Source: Spirochaetaceae bacterium
GTDB taxonomy: Bacteria > Spirochaetota > Leptospiria > Leptospirales > Leptonemataceae
Length of the DNA stretch: 64,000 nt
Direction: 5' to 3'
Assembly: GCA_002730875.1 (NCBI GenBank)
Contig: PCBI01000017.1
Coordinates: forward strand, 248,001-312,000
Under the pieces are notes generated by a model that saw nothing but the letters and a program-made list of their open reading frames with translations, had not been told where the DNA came from and ran no database searches. The translations under genes were made by a program, and so were the position numbers. Positions 1-9,245 of the stretch are shown here, piece by piece (the first letter of the stretch is position 1; every line of letters starts with the position of its first letter).

Positions 1-308
1 GATTTCAGGGTTTCAAACCCGGCTTTATGGTGGCCGTTTTTCTCGTATGGAACGGCATCGCACGCTTCCTGGTTGAGTTCCTTCGAATAAACGACGCTTT
101 GATCCCGGTTCTCGATCATCCCACATACCAGGATGGTACGCCCATTGCCCACCACACGCATTCGGTGCAGCATACAGCCGCCTACTTCGAGAACTGGCAC
201 TGGTACGGCTTCACTCAAAGCCAGGTTTTCGGGTTGATCATCGCTCTGGCGGGTATAATCTGGATTGTGCAGAAGAAGCTTTATGTCCGAGATACTCAAA
301 AAAGTTGA
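1..308 (+). CDS. lgt: Prolipoprotein diacylglyceryl transferase, C-terminal part
   Basis: This is the 3' end of the integral membrane enzyme that moves diacylglycerol from phosphatidylglycerol to the lipobox Cys of prelipoproteins. The gene starts before the window; the open frame runs from base 3. The visible part shows the conserved segment ending in GIARFLVEFLRIND and a last membrane helix preceded by GFTQSQVFG, both typical of Lgt C-termini. A His-rich loop (about 40 residues) between them is longer than I would expect. The next gene starts 26 bases before this stop, so the two are probably translationally coupled. Several lipoproteins in the window would be substrates. Confidence 0.9.
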   Translation, partial: FQGFKPGFMVAVFLVWNGIARFLVEFLRINDALIPVLDHPTYQDGTPIAHHTHSVQHTAAYFENWHWYGFTQSQVFGLIIALAGIIWIVQKKLYVRDTQKS

Positions 309-1083
309 TCTAAGACCGTTTCTGGAAACCGTTGTGGAGGACAGCCAGCTGCATCCGCGCTGGCTGGAGACCCTTTCTCTTCTGGAGAATATGGGCGCAC
401 GGAAAATCCATAAATCTATGGCCCGGTTTCCAGCTCATCTGCAGAACGCCGAAACCGTGTTGCAGCATGCAGCGGAGGAAGCCAGGCATGCCTATTTCTT
501 CAAAAAACAGATAGGCCGGCTTCTCCAGTTCGAAAACAACAGCCCGGAAAAGAACGCAACCGAAAGCGGCCAGGGCCTGAAAACGTCTCCGCCGGAATCC
601 GAGAAAACTCCCTTGAGTCCGGTCAGTCCATCGGCAATAAGCGAAACATCAGCCGGCCGTCGCAATTCGGAGGAGATACAAGAAGAACAGAAGTCCCCTC
701 CTGCATTATGCAAATGGGCCGGAATCAAATACTTCCAGAGCCTGGATGCGCTTTGCCGGGACAGGTCCGTAGAGTTGCTGCCGAAAAGCAGTCAGTATCA
801 GACTTTCTTTTCTTACCTGGCAGTGACGTATATTATCGAAGAGCGCGCGGTGGATGTTTACCGGGATTACGAAGCGCTTCTGCGCGAAAAGGATCTCCCC
901 ATACATCTTTCCGGTATCCTCAAGGAAGAGGAAGGGCATATGCAGGAAATCCGAAACATGGCTGGTGAGCTGCCGGTGGATTTCGAGCAGGAACTGCAGG
1001 CCCTGGGCGAGAAAGAAGCGGTACTTTTCCAGAAATTCGCCGAAAGCTTGAGCCAGACGGCCCTTACCGAAGCTTTGCTTTAG
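283..1083 (+). CDS. Ferritin-like diiron-type protein with disordered insertion
   Basis: A 266-residue soluble protein with two helical halves. Residues E35, E66-x2-H69, E186/E187 and E216-x2-H219 have the spacing of the two Glu / ExxH ligand sets of ferritin-like four-helix diiron proteins. The halves are separated by about 55 residues (85-140) rich in Ser, Glu and Pro with no predicted fold, which is unusual inside a diiron bundle. I chose the ATG at 283 because it follows a purine-rich stretch and overlaps the lgt end; an upstream start at 265 is less likely. The substrate cannot be read from sequence. The ligand pattern makes the fold likely; oxidase, hydroxylase or storage role is open. 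Confidence 0.6.
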   Translation: MSEILKKVDLRPFLETVVEDSQLHPRWLETLSLLENMGARKIHKSMARFPAHLQNAETVLQHAAEEARHAYFFKKQIGRLLQFENNSPEKNATESGQGLKTSPPESEKTPLSPVSPSAISETSAGRRNSEEIQEEQKSPPALCKWAGIKYFQSLDALCRDRSVELLPKSSQYQTFFSYLAVTYIIEERAVDVYRDYEALLREKDLPIHLSGILKEEEGHMQEIRNMAGELPVDFEQELQALGEKEAVLFQKFAESLSQTALTEALL

Positions 1084-1118
1084 ACTATCCGCCATCCAGC
1101 GCATGAGGCTCCAGGATC

Positions 1119-1153
1119 CTGGCCTCCCCTGGAAGCCGCCAGGGAGGTGCCAG
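1119..1153. terminator. Inverted repeat between convergent genes
   Basis: A stem of about 14 bp with one bulge and a six-base loop (1133-1138) lies between the stops of two convergent genes. There is no T-run on either side, so it may act as a bidirectional terminator or merely insulate transcripts. Confidence 0.4.
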
Positions 1154-1221
1154 GGAAAACACTGAAAATGGAGTGCCGTGCGTGCATCGGCCAACGCTCA
1201 GGCTGTCGGGGACTGTAACAG

Positions 1222-2097
1222 CTACTGTGCCAGGGGACCCTGCTTGCGCAGGAAATGATAGGGACCGGCTTCGGCCCGAAGTCGCTTAAACGTCTCTTTG
1301 TACTGATAGGACTGAACTCCGTATCGCAGTTCCAGATAGTTCAGAATATAGCGATCCTTCAAGCTCTGAAGTCGGTATTGCCTTTCCAGAGACTCTCCCC
1401 TTTTTTCCGCCCGCAGATACAATCGACTCAAAGAAGCCGCCACGTAATAATGAAAGGGCCATTCCTGCCCGGCCCGCTCTTCCATCTGAAAATAACGGCG
1501 CAGCTTCCACAGCGCATTATCGTAGTTCCTGCCCTTGCTAAGATGTATGATGTTCAGTCGAAGGGATTCTATGTAGAGGTCTCTGGTCGCGCCATCCATC
1601 GGACCGGCTTTGCCGGAATCCAGTAGCTGCAATACTTGATCGTAACCGGCAGCCATGGTTTCATGATGCCGAATCTTTTCGAAGGCAAATCGATTGGCCA
1701 GCGCATCCCTTTTCTCCTGCGCGCTCATAGGTCGCGGATCGTCATTTTCTTTGAGTGTACGGTAGACCTGCTTTTGCTTCTGTTGAAAGGCAACGTCTGT
1801 TTTTCGCACCCTGTCGAACATGGAAACTGCGCGACGATAATAGGCGCTGCTATAGTCCCGACGAAAGGCCAGTTCATCGAACCTTTCGCGGATATTTTCC
1901 GGATAGGCCCACATACCCTGAATTTCCCGGGAACGCTCCACGGTCAAATTCCGGTCCGGAACTTGAAACACTTTCTGGAGCTCAAAGAAGTCCAATCCCG
2001 AATCCGGCTCCACGGCAAATCCGGGACTAACGAAAAAGCAAAGGCCAAAAAAGAGAGCTGCGCTTCTACAAACTCGAAGGGCTCGAATGCCCACCAT
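1222..2097 (-). CDS. Secreted helical protein of unknown function
   Basis: I do not recognise the family. With a start at 2097 the product is 291 residues: a signal peptide (about residues 1-30, hydrophobic core around SAALFFGLCFF) and then a soluble, charged, almost entirely helical domain rich in Arg, Tyr and Gln. The open frame continues upstream to an ATG at 2316, two bases after the stop of the preceding gene, but that extension would be encoded by a 12-bp tandem repeat (2113-2280) and would place the signal peptide internally, so I prefer 2097 although no clear Shine-Dalgarno precedes it. It follows a second secreted helical gene (2320-3228), and the two probably form an operon. A structural role in the periplasm is inference only. 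Confidence 0.6.
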   Translation of the reverse strand: MVGIRALRVCRSAALFFGLCFFVSPGFAVEPDSGLDFFELQKVFQVPDRNLTVERSREIQGMWAYPENIRERFDELAFRRDYSSAYYRRAVSMFDRVRKTDVAFQQKQKQVYRTLKENDDPRPMSAQEKRDALANRFAFEKIRHHETMAAGYDQVLQLLDSGKAGPMDGATRDLYIESLRLNIIHLSKGRNYDNALWKLRRYFQMEERAGQEWPFHYYVAASLSRLYLRAEKRGESLERQYRLQSLKDRYILNYLELRYGVQSYQYKETFKRLRAEAGPYHFLRKQGPLAQ

Positions 2098-2112
2098 TCG
2101 ACACCACAAACA

Positions 2113-2280
2113 AAGAGTTAATCCAGAAGCTAGAACAGAAATTAAGAAAGAAGATAGAGGAGAAGTTAATCCAAAAGTTAAGTCAGAAGCTCGACCAGAA
2201 GTTAGAACAGGAGTTAAGCCAGAAGTTGATCGAGAAGTTAGACAAGAAGTTATTCCAGGAGTTCCACGAGGAGAAAGACC
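2113..2280. repeat. 12-bp degenerate tandem repeat, 14 units
   Basis: Fourteen consecutive 12-base units fill this interval exactly, with consensus close to AGAAGTTAANCC read on the plus strand. Units differ at several positions, but the AGAAGTT core recurs. Because 12 is a multiple of three, both strands stay open: Leu-Thr-Ser-Gly-like tetrapeptides on the minus strand and Glu-Val-x-x tetrapeptides on the plus strand. It lies between two minus-strand genes that encode secreted helical proteins. Confidence 0.85.
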
Positions 2281-2319
2281 CGGTTTCAGTAAATCCATTG
2301 AAGCAGATCGGTACATAGC

Positions 2320-3228
2320 TCAGGGAACGCCGCCGCCTTCGGGTTCCGGCCAACCCGGAAAGAGCGGCTTTTCCTTCCATTCTTCGTTTAGGCGAGGCAT
2401 TTCCAGAGGATCGGAGGTGAAGTCGTCATCATACATGTTTTGTATGTCATTCAGCATTCGAAGCTTTACCGGTCGGGGCCTTCCCTCTTCGTCCAGAAAA
2501 GAGCCTACCACCTCCAGTTTGGCATCGACGCGGGCCTTGTGCCGATGGATAATCCGTTGAAAATCCAGTTCGCCAGTTACGATTTCGAATCGAGTGGTTT
2601 CGATCTGCGGAAGGTCGATTTCGAATCGATGTTTATTGGCTTCCTCGGCGTATCGTTTGGCAGAGGCCCAGTATTTCTCAGCCTCCCGGTAATAGGTGCG
2701 CGCAATTAGAAAAGATATCTCCAGATCGTCGGCAAAATCCAGATCGTGGAAGTACAGATGCCGCTTATCGAAGAGAGAGCCCAGCCGCAGATACATTCGC
2801 ATGATCATCAAGTGCGCCTGCATAAACATCAGGTTCCGGTATTTGTGGAATTGTTCTTCGGTTTCGATTTTGCAGAGTGAATTTCGTGGATGGCGAAACG
2901 GCGCGCTCTGGGCCAGAAAAAGAAAATATATGTTCTCCTTGAGCTGAGCTACCCGGTATCCCTGGCTCAGTCCATAGAGCTCATAATAATCCTCAAAGAA
3001 TCGTGGACTGTATTTCTTCTGCTGAAACGGAATCCAGTCGGAAAATTTCACCCAGCGACCGGTGCGATCATAATAGTAGTTAAGCCGCAATTCCCCTTCG
3101 GGCTTCTGGGGATAATAGGGATCCGGCAACGTTCGCGAGACCGGAAGGGCGTGGCCCCCCTGCATGGGAATGGCCAGCAGAATAAAAAGAAGCGTCCCAA
3201 GCAGCCCAGGGGTTCGAACGGGGAGCAT
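2320..3228 (-). CDS. Secreted helical protein of unknown function
   Basis: This is a 302-residue product with a signal peptide (residues 1-27; core LLGTLLFILLAIP) and a mature domain very rich in Tyr, Phe, Arg and Glu, predicted helical, with motifs such as YYYDRTGRWVKFSDWIPF near residue 55. The ATG at 3228 is chosen because AAGGG lies six bases upstream; a longer frame to 3330 has no better signal. The C-terminus is Pro/Gly-rich. It is similar in style (exported, helical, aromatic) to the downstream gene at 1222-2097, so the pair may work together in the periplasm. I do not recognise either protein; comparison with leptospiral flagellar-sheath and envelope proteins would be a sensible first search. 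Confidence 0.7.
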   Translation of the reverse strand: MLPVRTPGLLGTLLFILLAIPMQGGHALPVSRTLPDPYYPQKPEGELRLNYYYDRTGRWVKFSDWIPFQQKKYSPRFFEDYYELYGLSQGYRVAQLKENIYFLFLAQSAPFRHPRNSLCKIETEEQFHKYRNLMFMQAHLMIMRMYLRLGSLFDKRHLYFHDLDFADDLEISFLIARTYYREAEKYWASAKRYAEEANKHRFEIDLPQIETTRFEIVTGELDFQRIIHRHKARVDAKLEVVGSFLDEEGRPRPVKLRMLNDIQNMYDDDFTSDPLEMPRLNEEWKEKPLFPGWPEPEGGGVP

Positions 3229-3522
3229 CGAAAACCCTTGTTTGGAAGACCCGCCAGGGCTTTCGGCTTTCCTGTGCCAGGAGCGCGGAGCGGTCCAGGC
3301 CTCCCCACGGTTTGTTGGATACCGCTTCATCTATTCTAGTAGTTCGGGAAAAAACGGAAAAAGCTGAATCAGAAGGCCGAGCCGGGTCGCGGTCAAAGTA
3401 TAGGCCGCAGCGAACTGCCAGAAAGGCTACAGCCCGTATAGCCGCAGGACAGGGACGACCCATTGGCAGCCGTCAAATGCCCCATAGGTTAGTAGCCGTT
3501 AGGACCCGTCAGATTCAGGGAT

Positions 3523-3870
3523 TCAGAAACCGGAAGGAAAGGCATCGGAAAGATTCTCATGCATCTGGACAAAATCGTCCAGACCAACGATTTCCATGAC
3601 CTTCTTGAAATGGGAAGATAATCCGGCAAATTCCAGGCTGGAGGCTTCATCCGTGGCCCGGGTAATCAGAGCAATCAGGATGGCAATGCCAGAAGAGTTG
3701 ATATAGCGTGTTTCCGAAAAGTCCAGCACCACTCTGGACCGCTTTCCTTCCGGGATGGAAAGATAATGCTGCTCCAAATCCTTTTCCATGTCCTGCGTGA
3801 ATTCTCCTTTGATATGCAGAACCGGACAGGAATGCTCATAGGACGGTATTACTTCACAACTGGGGGGCAT
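3523..3870 (-). CDS. STAS-domain anti-sigma factor antagonist
   Basis: A 115-residue single STAS domain of the SpoIIAA/RsbV type. The segment RYINSSGIAILIAL (residues 55-68) carries the phosphorylation loop; by alignment with SpoIIAA, Ser60 is the likely target of an anti-sigma kinase. In this family the unphosphorylated form sequesters an anti-sigma kinase and SpoIIE-type phosphatases reactivate it. Two such phosphatase genes are in this window (19956-21944 and 50021-53188), though no RsbW-like kinase is. The start at 3870 follows AGAGGA about ten bases upstream; the frame is open to 4455, but that part is antisense to the neighbouring gene. It is transcribed divergently from the glutamate dehydrogenase gene. 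Confidence 0.85.
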   Translation of the reverse strand: MPPSCEVIPSYEHSCPVLHIKGEFTQDMEKDLEQHYLSIPEGKRSRVVLDFSETRYINSSGIAILIALITRATDEASSLEFAGLSSHFKKVMEIVGLDDFVQMHENLSDAFPSGF

Positions 3871-4071
3871 GGGATGAAATCCTCTCGGCAAAAAGCCCGC
3901 CGGGCTACATGAGGCAACCAAATTATGGCAACGCAACCAACCTGAAGCTGGATGGGCCACACCTAAAGCCACAGACAGATCGGCCGGGTCCGGACCTCCA
4001 GAGGAAGGAGTCCCGAAATCCCGGTTTTGTGCAATGGTTGCCCTCACAGGCAGGGCTGGAACAATACTTCC

Positions 4072-7000
4072 ATGGAGAGTCCTTTCAACAGGTTCGCCGA
4101 AACCTATCGCAAATTGATGCCCGGAGCATTGCAGCAATTTCTCACCAACCAGGATCTTCAGAGCTTTCTCAAGACCCGCTACGAATTTCTGGAAAACAAG
4201 TCCCGGGAAATTGAGATTCGTATCCAGGATCCGCAGGACTTTCCCTGGCTTATCAACGCAAGCACCATCGAAGTTTGCATGCCGGACTCTCCCTTCATTA
4301 CAGACACAATTCTGGATTACCTGGGATCCGAAGGCCACCGAATCCACCTGAGCATTCCGGCGTTGTTCTCCGTTGTGCGAAAAGGGAGCATACAGTCCCT
4401 GGAACCGGTTACCGGCCTGGACACCACGGAGGCTTTCGTCTACGTAGAGGTTCAAAAGCTTTCGGAAAAAGAAAAGAAGACCGTAGAAAAGGATCTGCGT
4501 CGCAACCTCCAGGAGCTCAGACAGGTAGTAGAAGATTTCCCGGTGGCCCTGGAGCAGTTAAGGGAGCTCAATCTGCCAAATGAGGATCTGCAGGAAGACC
4601 GAAAATGGATTTCCGATAACTTCGTCACCCTGGGTTCGGGATTCGTGGTCGGAGACAGGCTTCAAAAACCCACCGGTCTGTTCAGGGAAGGTTCCATCCG
4701 TAAACAGGCCATGGCCGATTTGCAGACGCTCTTTGACTACCGGGGGCTAACCAGCGATGGAGTCCAGGGGAATCAGGCTCCGGAAACCCTGGCGATGCTT
4801 TTTCACGAAAGCCAGATCATGAGCCGGGTAAATCGACACCGGGCCCTGCATCTGATTCTTATTCCCTCCTCGCCCATGTATTTGCTGGCGGGGCACTTCG
4901 CGGGTCGAGGAGAACTAACCCCCAGGTTTCTAAATCCGCCGGCCCGCAGAAAGGTGGAACTGCTGGCAGAAAAAATCTATGCCCCGCCCAATTCGCACAG
5001 GCGCAAGCTTCTGTTTCAGATTGCGCAACTCATACCGGTAGGCATATTCCTCAGCCGGCCCCAGGAACTCATCGAGACCTGGCTTACGCAAATCCTGGAC
5101 AACCTCTATGTAGAAGAACCGGACTTCTCAGTGAATCTGGATCCCGAATACGGCATGCTATGGATTATGGGTATTGTATCCGGTCGCGAAGGGAGCGCTT
5201 TTTCGCCCGAGCACATTCAGAGAATTGCCCATCGATTCCGTTTCAAACAGGAAATACTCATTCGCCGACGACGAAACGAACATGAAATCCTCTTTCTGGC
5301 TGTATCTCCGCTGGAAGGCAATCTGGAGGACCTGGCCGCGGCGTTGAGCCCCACAGTGCATACGCTCTTTGCCAGCTGGCAGAACCGATTTAGAAAAGCG
5401 CTTACAAATCATTTCATCGGGGAGCGCCTCATCGAAGAGAAGTTAAGCCTGTACCGTGCCGCGCTGAGTCCCGCCTCCGAGGTCCATCAGGATCCCGAAG
5501 AGGCCCTCCAGGATCTGATTCGACTGGAGGAGTTAAGCAAGGAGCGGGAGGTAAAGGCTGGATTCTTTAGAAAGAAGGACGAAGTATTTATCAAGATCTA
5601 CAGCCTGAATTCCCGGGCCATTGGCGATCTGGTGCCGGTGCTGGCTAACTTTGGCTTCCGAGTCACCGATGAGTTTACATTTCCGGCCCATTTTCCGGAC
5701 GGATCTCGCTACATCTACGCCTACCGAATTCAGGATCCAGATCTGGATAGCCGCTACGATATGGCGCTGGCCCGGGTGCTGGAATCGGTGGTTTCCGGAA
5801 CGGCCAGCGACGAACCGGTGAACCGCCTGGCGGTATACGGCATGGACCGACACCAACTGGGCCTGGTCAAAGCGCTCCATGCCTATCTGTTTCAAATCGA
5901 TCGCAATTTTTCCCGGGCCTTCATTGCCCGGGCAAGCCTTTCGCAGCGGGAGTTCATTCAAACCCTGGTTCGGTGGCTGGAGTTTCGTTTCTCGCCAGGA
6001 TTGCGCGAAACGGACAAGGAACAGGAAACCCTGGAAAACCTGAATTCCCTTCTGGATGGGATTTCTTCGGTAATGGAATCCCTGCTCTGCAAGCGAATGA
6101 TGGAAATCGCTCAAGCTATTGTCCGCACTAACTATTTTGACTTTCTGGATGAGATTAGCTTCAAACTAAAGAGTCGCGAAATCAAGGGATTGGCCTGGCC
6201 GGTGCCGCTATTTGAGATATTCGTTTATTGCTCGGACTTTGAAGCCGTGCATCTTCGAGGAGGAACCATTGCCAGGGGCGGCATTCGCTGGTCGGACAGG
6301 CCCGATGACTTCAGAACGGAGATTCATGGCCTGATGAAAGCGCAGATGGTCAAAAACACCATCATCGTTCCCGCAGGCAGCAAAGGCGGTTTTTGCCTGA
6401 AGGGGAACCGGGCCGCCGAACCGGCCTTTGCGCTGGAATGCTACAAACGTTTCATGGGCGCCATGCTGGCCCTTACGGACAATCGCACACCCAACGGAAA
6501 GATCAAGCGACCGCATCACATCTGTCTGGATCCGGCGGATCCCTATCTGGTGGTGGCCGCCGACAAGGGCACGGCGCGCTTCAGCGATCATGCCAACGAA
6601 GTGTCGCTGAAGGCGGGCTTCTGGCTGGGAGATGCCTTTGCGTCCGGCGGAAAAAACGGTTACGATCACAAAAAGCAGGGAATCACTGCCCGAGGGGCCT
6701 GGGAATCCGTGCGAAGGCATTTCCACGAAATGGGCCAGGATCCGGAAGCAGATCCAATTACCGCGGCAGGCATTGGAGATATGGCCGGAGATGTGTTTGG
6801 AAACGGCATGCTACTATCAAAGAGCCTTCGACTGGTAGCCGCCTTCAATCATAAGCATATCTTTCTGGATCCTTCGCCCAACAAGGACGCCTGGAAAGAA
6901 CGAAAACGGATGTTCGACGAAGGCCTGGGCTGGGACCAATTCAATGCATCTTTAATCTCTGCCGGCGGAGGAGTGTTTGAACGAAGTAGCGCACGAATCG

Positions 7001-8496
7001 AACTGAGCGACGAAGCCCAATCGGTTCTGGGGCTGGAACAGAGTCGATTATCCGGCGAAGAATTGATTCGTGCCATACTTGGCGCCCCGGTGGATTTGCT
7101 GTGGAACGGCGGCATTGGCACCTACGTAAAGGCCTCCGACGAAAGTCACTCGGATGCCATGGACCCGGCTAACGACAGGGTGCGAATTGACGGAAACCAG
7201 GTCCGGGCCCGTGTGGTGGGCGAAGGAGGCAACCTGGGATTCACACAAAAAGCCAGGGTGGAAGCAGCCCATGCGGGCGTGCGACTGAATACAGATGCCA
7301 TCGATAACTCTGGCGGGGTGGACATGTCCGACCATGAAGTGAATCTAAAGATACTTCTGGAAAAGATGGCGCGCACCGGAAAAATCGCCGGCTTCGATGA
7401 ACGCAACCAGTGGATTGAGAAGCTAGAGGAACGAATGATCGAGCTTGTTCTTTCCAAAAATCGCTCCGGCAACCTCAGTCTGTCTTTGGATCAGAGAAGG
7501 TTGCAGCAACGGCCGGAGAGCTTTCTGGCAACGCTTCGCTGGCTGGAAAGCTGCGGGCATAAACTGGATGGACTGTCCAGCGAGGAACTACATTCCACCG
7601 ATCACCCGGCCCGCTTCTTTGTTCGACCGGTACTGTGTTCCATGCTTGGTCATGCTCGACTGGAACTAAAGAACGACATTCTGGCATCCGGAGGATTCAA
7701 CCAACCGGAACTGGAAAGTCATCTGTTGGACTATTTTCCGGATCAGCTCGTGCAGAGCTTTCCCGCCGAAGTCAAAGACCACCCGCTGCGAAAAGAAATA
7801 ATCGTAACACAGGTGCTGAACCACTGCACGGACTTTGGCGGAACCACCTTCTTCTGGACGCTGATGCAGAAGACCGGGGCCCATCCGACGCAGGTGGCGT
7901 TGAATCGGCTGGCCGTAGAGGCATTCATTCGCGCAGAAAAGCTGCGCGAGGAAAACCATGCCAGCGCCGCCGCCGAGTTGCAACATCTACTCTCCATAGA
8001 AGAACAAATTGAATCTATGACCGGGATGCTCTTGATGCATCCCCGGGCAGCCCGGGATTTAATGAGCGCCACAAAAGAAGAGCGCGATAGATTCGCCGCC
8101 GTTCTGGAACATCTGGAATTGCATTGTACAGAAGCGGCGGGAGAAAAGCAAACCGGCGCCGAATGCATGGACCGGGCATTCTGGCTGCTTCTTCAACTCC
8201 AGGGAAGCGAACCTACTGCGGAAATTCTACAGGTCTACGTATCTATCATCCAGTCCGAATCCATGCAGTCCGTGGATCGCTACCTGAAACAGCCCATCAG
8301 TCCCTACAAAGCGGAAATGCGCTTCTATCGTAGGATAAGCGAAAAGCGGGATCGAATCGTCCGCGAGATGCTGCTGGGTCGCATTCCTCTGGATCGGCTG
8401 AACAGGCTTAAGTCCATGACCGAAGGCGAAGAGGCGCAGAAAGCCCTGGCAATCTACGAAGGGCTCGAAGCTGTCTTATCCAGGTCTATTGAGTAA
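4072..8496 (+). CDS. gdhB: NAD-dependent glutamate dehydrogenase, large type
   Basis: This 1474-residue enzyme of the large bacterial class (180-kDa type, usually near 1600 residues) oxidises glutamate to 2-oxoglutarate and ammonia with NAD. The first 700 residues form the regulatory part of this class. The catalytic core includes GGIRWSDRPDDFRTE (about 734), a Lys-rich stretch ending in GSKGGF (about 755-780), GDMAGDVFGNGML (about 902) in the nucleotide-binding half and DLLWNGGIGTYVK (about 1007). I start at 4072 because MESPFNRFAE begins the alignable region; the Shine-Dalgarno is weak. Its last 43 bases overlap the convergent tlyA gene. It probably feeds amino-acid carbon into the citric acid cycle. 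Confidence 0.93.
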   Translation: MESPFNRFAETYRKLMPGALQQFLTNQDLQSFLKTRYEFLENKSREIEIRIQDPQDFPWLINASTIEVCMPDSPFITDTILDYLGSEGHRIHLSIPALFSVVRKGSIQSLEPVTGLDTTEAFVYVEVQKLSEKEKKTVEKDLRRNLQELRQVVEDFPVALEQLRELNLPNEDLQEDRKWISDNFVTLGSGFVVGDRLQKPTGLFREGSIRKQAMADLQTLFDYRGLTSDGVQGNQAPETLAMLFHESQIMSRVNRHRALHLILIPSSPMYLLAGHFAGRGELTPRFLNPPARRKVELLAEKIYAPPNSHRRKLLFQIAQLIPVGIFLSRPQELIETWLTQILDNLYVEEPDFSVNLDPEYGMLWIMGIVSGREGSAFSPEHIQRIAHRFRFKQEILIRRRRNEHEILFLAVSPLEGNLEDLAAALSPTVHTLFASWQNRFRKALTNHFIGERLIEEKLSLYRAALSPASEVHQDPEEALQDLIRLEELSKEREVKAGFFRKKDEVFIKIYSLNSRAIGDLVPVLANFGFRVTDEFTFPAHFPDGSRYIYAYRIQDPDLDSRYDMALARVLESVVSGTASDEPVNRLAVYGMDRHQLGLVKALHAYLFQIDRNFSRAFIARASLSQREFIQTLVRWLEFRFSPGLRETDKEQETLENLNSLLDGISSVMESLLCKRMMEIAQAIVRTNYFDFLDEISFKLKSREIKGLAWPVPLFEIFVYCSDFEAVHLRGGTIARGGIRWSDRPDDFRTEIHGLMKAQMVKNTIIVPAGSKGGFCLKGNRAAEPAFALECYKRFMGAMLALTDNRTPNGKIKRPHHICLDPADPYLVVAADKGTARFSDHANEVSLKAGFWLGDAFASGGKNGYDHKKQGITARGAWESVRRHFHEMGQDPEADPITAAGIGDMAGDVFGNGMLLSKSLRLVAAFNHKHIFLDPSPNKDAWKERKRMFDEGLGWDQFNASLISAGGGVFERSSARIELSDEAQSVLGLEQSRLSGEELIRAILGAPVDLLWNGGIGTYVKASDESHSDAMDPANDRVRIDGNQVRARVVGEGGNLGFTQKARVEAAHAGVRLNTDAIDNSGGVDMSDHEVNLKILLEKMARTGKIAGFDERNQWIEKLEERMIELVLSKNRSGNLSLSLDQRRLQQRPESFLATLRWLESCGHKLDGLSSEELHSTDHPARFFVRPVLCSMLGHARLELKNDILASGGFNQPELESHLLDYFPDQLVQSFPAEVKDHPLRKEIIVTQVLNHCTDFGGTTFFWTLMQKTGAHPTQVALNRLAVEAFIRAEKLREENHASAAAELQHLLSIEEQIESMTGMLLMHPRAARDLMSATKEERDRFAAVLEHLELHCTEAAGEKQTGAECMDRAFWLLLQLQGSEPTAEILQVYVSIIQSESMQSVDRYLKQPISPYKAEMRFYRRISEKRDRIVREMLLGRIPLDRLNRLKSMTEGEEAQKALAIYEGLEAVLSRSIE

Positions 8497-9245
8497 TCCA
8501 GCCAGAAAAAAGTCTCCTGGTTGCCCTTCCTGCCCGGAAGGGCCGAAGGGATTCTTTCGACTACGCGGATACCCAGATTCTCCACGAACTCCTGGAATTC
8601 TCTCTCCAACGAAAATCGCAGTTCGGAGTCCCGGATCACGCCGGCTTCCGAGCGTTCCGAAGCTTCGAACTGATGCTTGAGCAGAAACAGCCCCTGGAAT
8701 TGTTTGCCGCAACGCTTCATAAACTCCAACAGATGCTGAACCACACTTCGCAGCGAAAGGAAGGATACGTCGCAGACTACAAAAGGCTTACTACAGAGCT
8801 CAAAGTCCGAACCAAACCAGGACGTCTCGATACTTTTGATGTTTTTTCGCTCCAGTACCGTAACTTCGGCCCGTCGACGAAGATCGAAATCGAAAATACC
8901 ATAAGCAACATCGATCGCATAAACGTGGCCAACTCCCTGCTCCAGCAGGGCCGCCGTAAAGCCGCCGTGGGAAGCGCCAATATCCAGACACGTCTGTTCG
9001 GCGAATTCAACGCCGCAGTCGCGCAGGCGATGGAGCGCTGTCCTGATCTTGGCCGTACCCCGGTTCCGATAATCGGCCGGCTTTCTGAACTGTATATCGT
9101 CTCGGTCCGGTCGGATTCGACGACCGGCCTGATGCACCGGAGATCCGTTCAATGAAACCAGGCCCTGGAGAATATAGCTGCGGGCCACCGGCAGTTCCAG
9201 ATCGTAGGCTTCGCTGAGCCACTCATCCAGACGCTGGGAAGCCAT
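8454..9245 (-). CDS. tlyA: TlyA-family rRNA methyltransferase
   Basis: A 263-residue protein with an N-terminal S4 RNA-binding domain (about 1-60) and a Rossmann methyltransferase domain whose SAM loop is DIGASHGGFTAALLEQG (88-104), followed by the acidic strand YAIDVAYG. KHQFEASE (about 186-193) carries the conserved Lys. Family members 2'-O-methylate rRNA; older annotation as haemolysin is misleading. The start codon overlaps the stop of the upstream polyprenyl synthase gene (TAATG), so it is the third gene of an ndk / prenyl synthase / tlyA operon. Its 3' end overlaps the dehydrogenase gene on the other strand. Confidence 0.92.
   Translation of the reverse strand: MASQRLDEWLSEAYDLELPVARSYILQGLVSLNGSPVHQAGRRIRPDRDDIQFRKPADYRNRGTAKIRTALHRLRDCGVEFAEQTCLDIGASHGGFTAALLEQGVGHVYAIDVAYGIFDFDLRRRAEVTVLERKNIKSIETSWFGSDFELCSKPFVVCDVSFLSLRSVVQHLLEFMKRCGKQFQGLFLLKHQFEASERSEAGVIRDSELRFSLEREFQEFVENLGIRVVERIPSALPGRKGNQETFFWLDYSIDLDKTASSPS

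Noticed and set aside
2087-2560. Plus-strand 157-codon frame with Glu-Val-x-x repeats
   Set aside because: It is antisense to two better-supported exported-protein genes and owes its openness to the 12-bp tandem repeat.
3871-4455. N-terminal extension of the STAS frame
   Set aside because: The extension is antisense to the glutamate dehydrogenase gene and a Shine-Dalgarno directly precedes the start at 3870.
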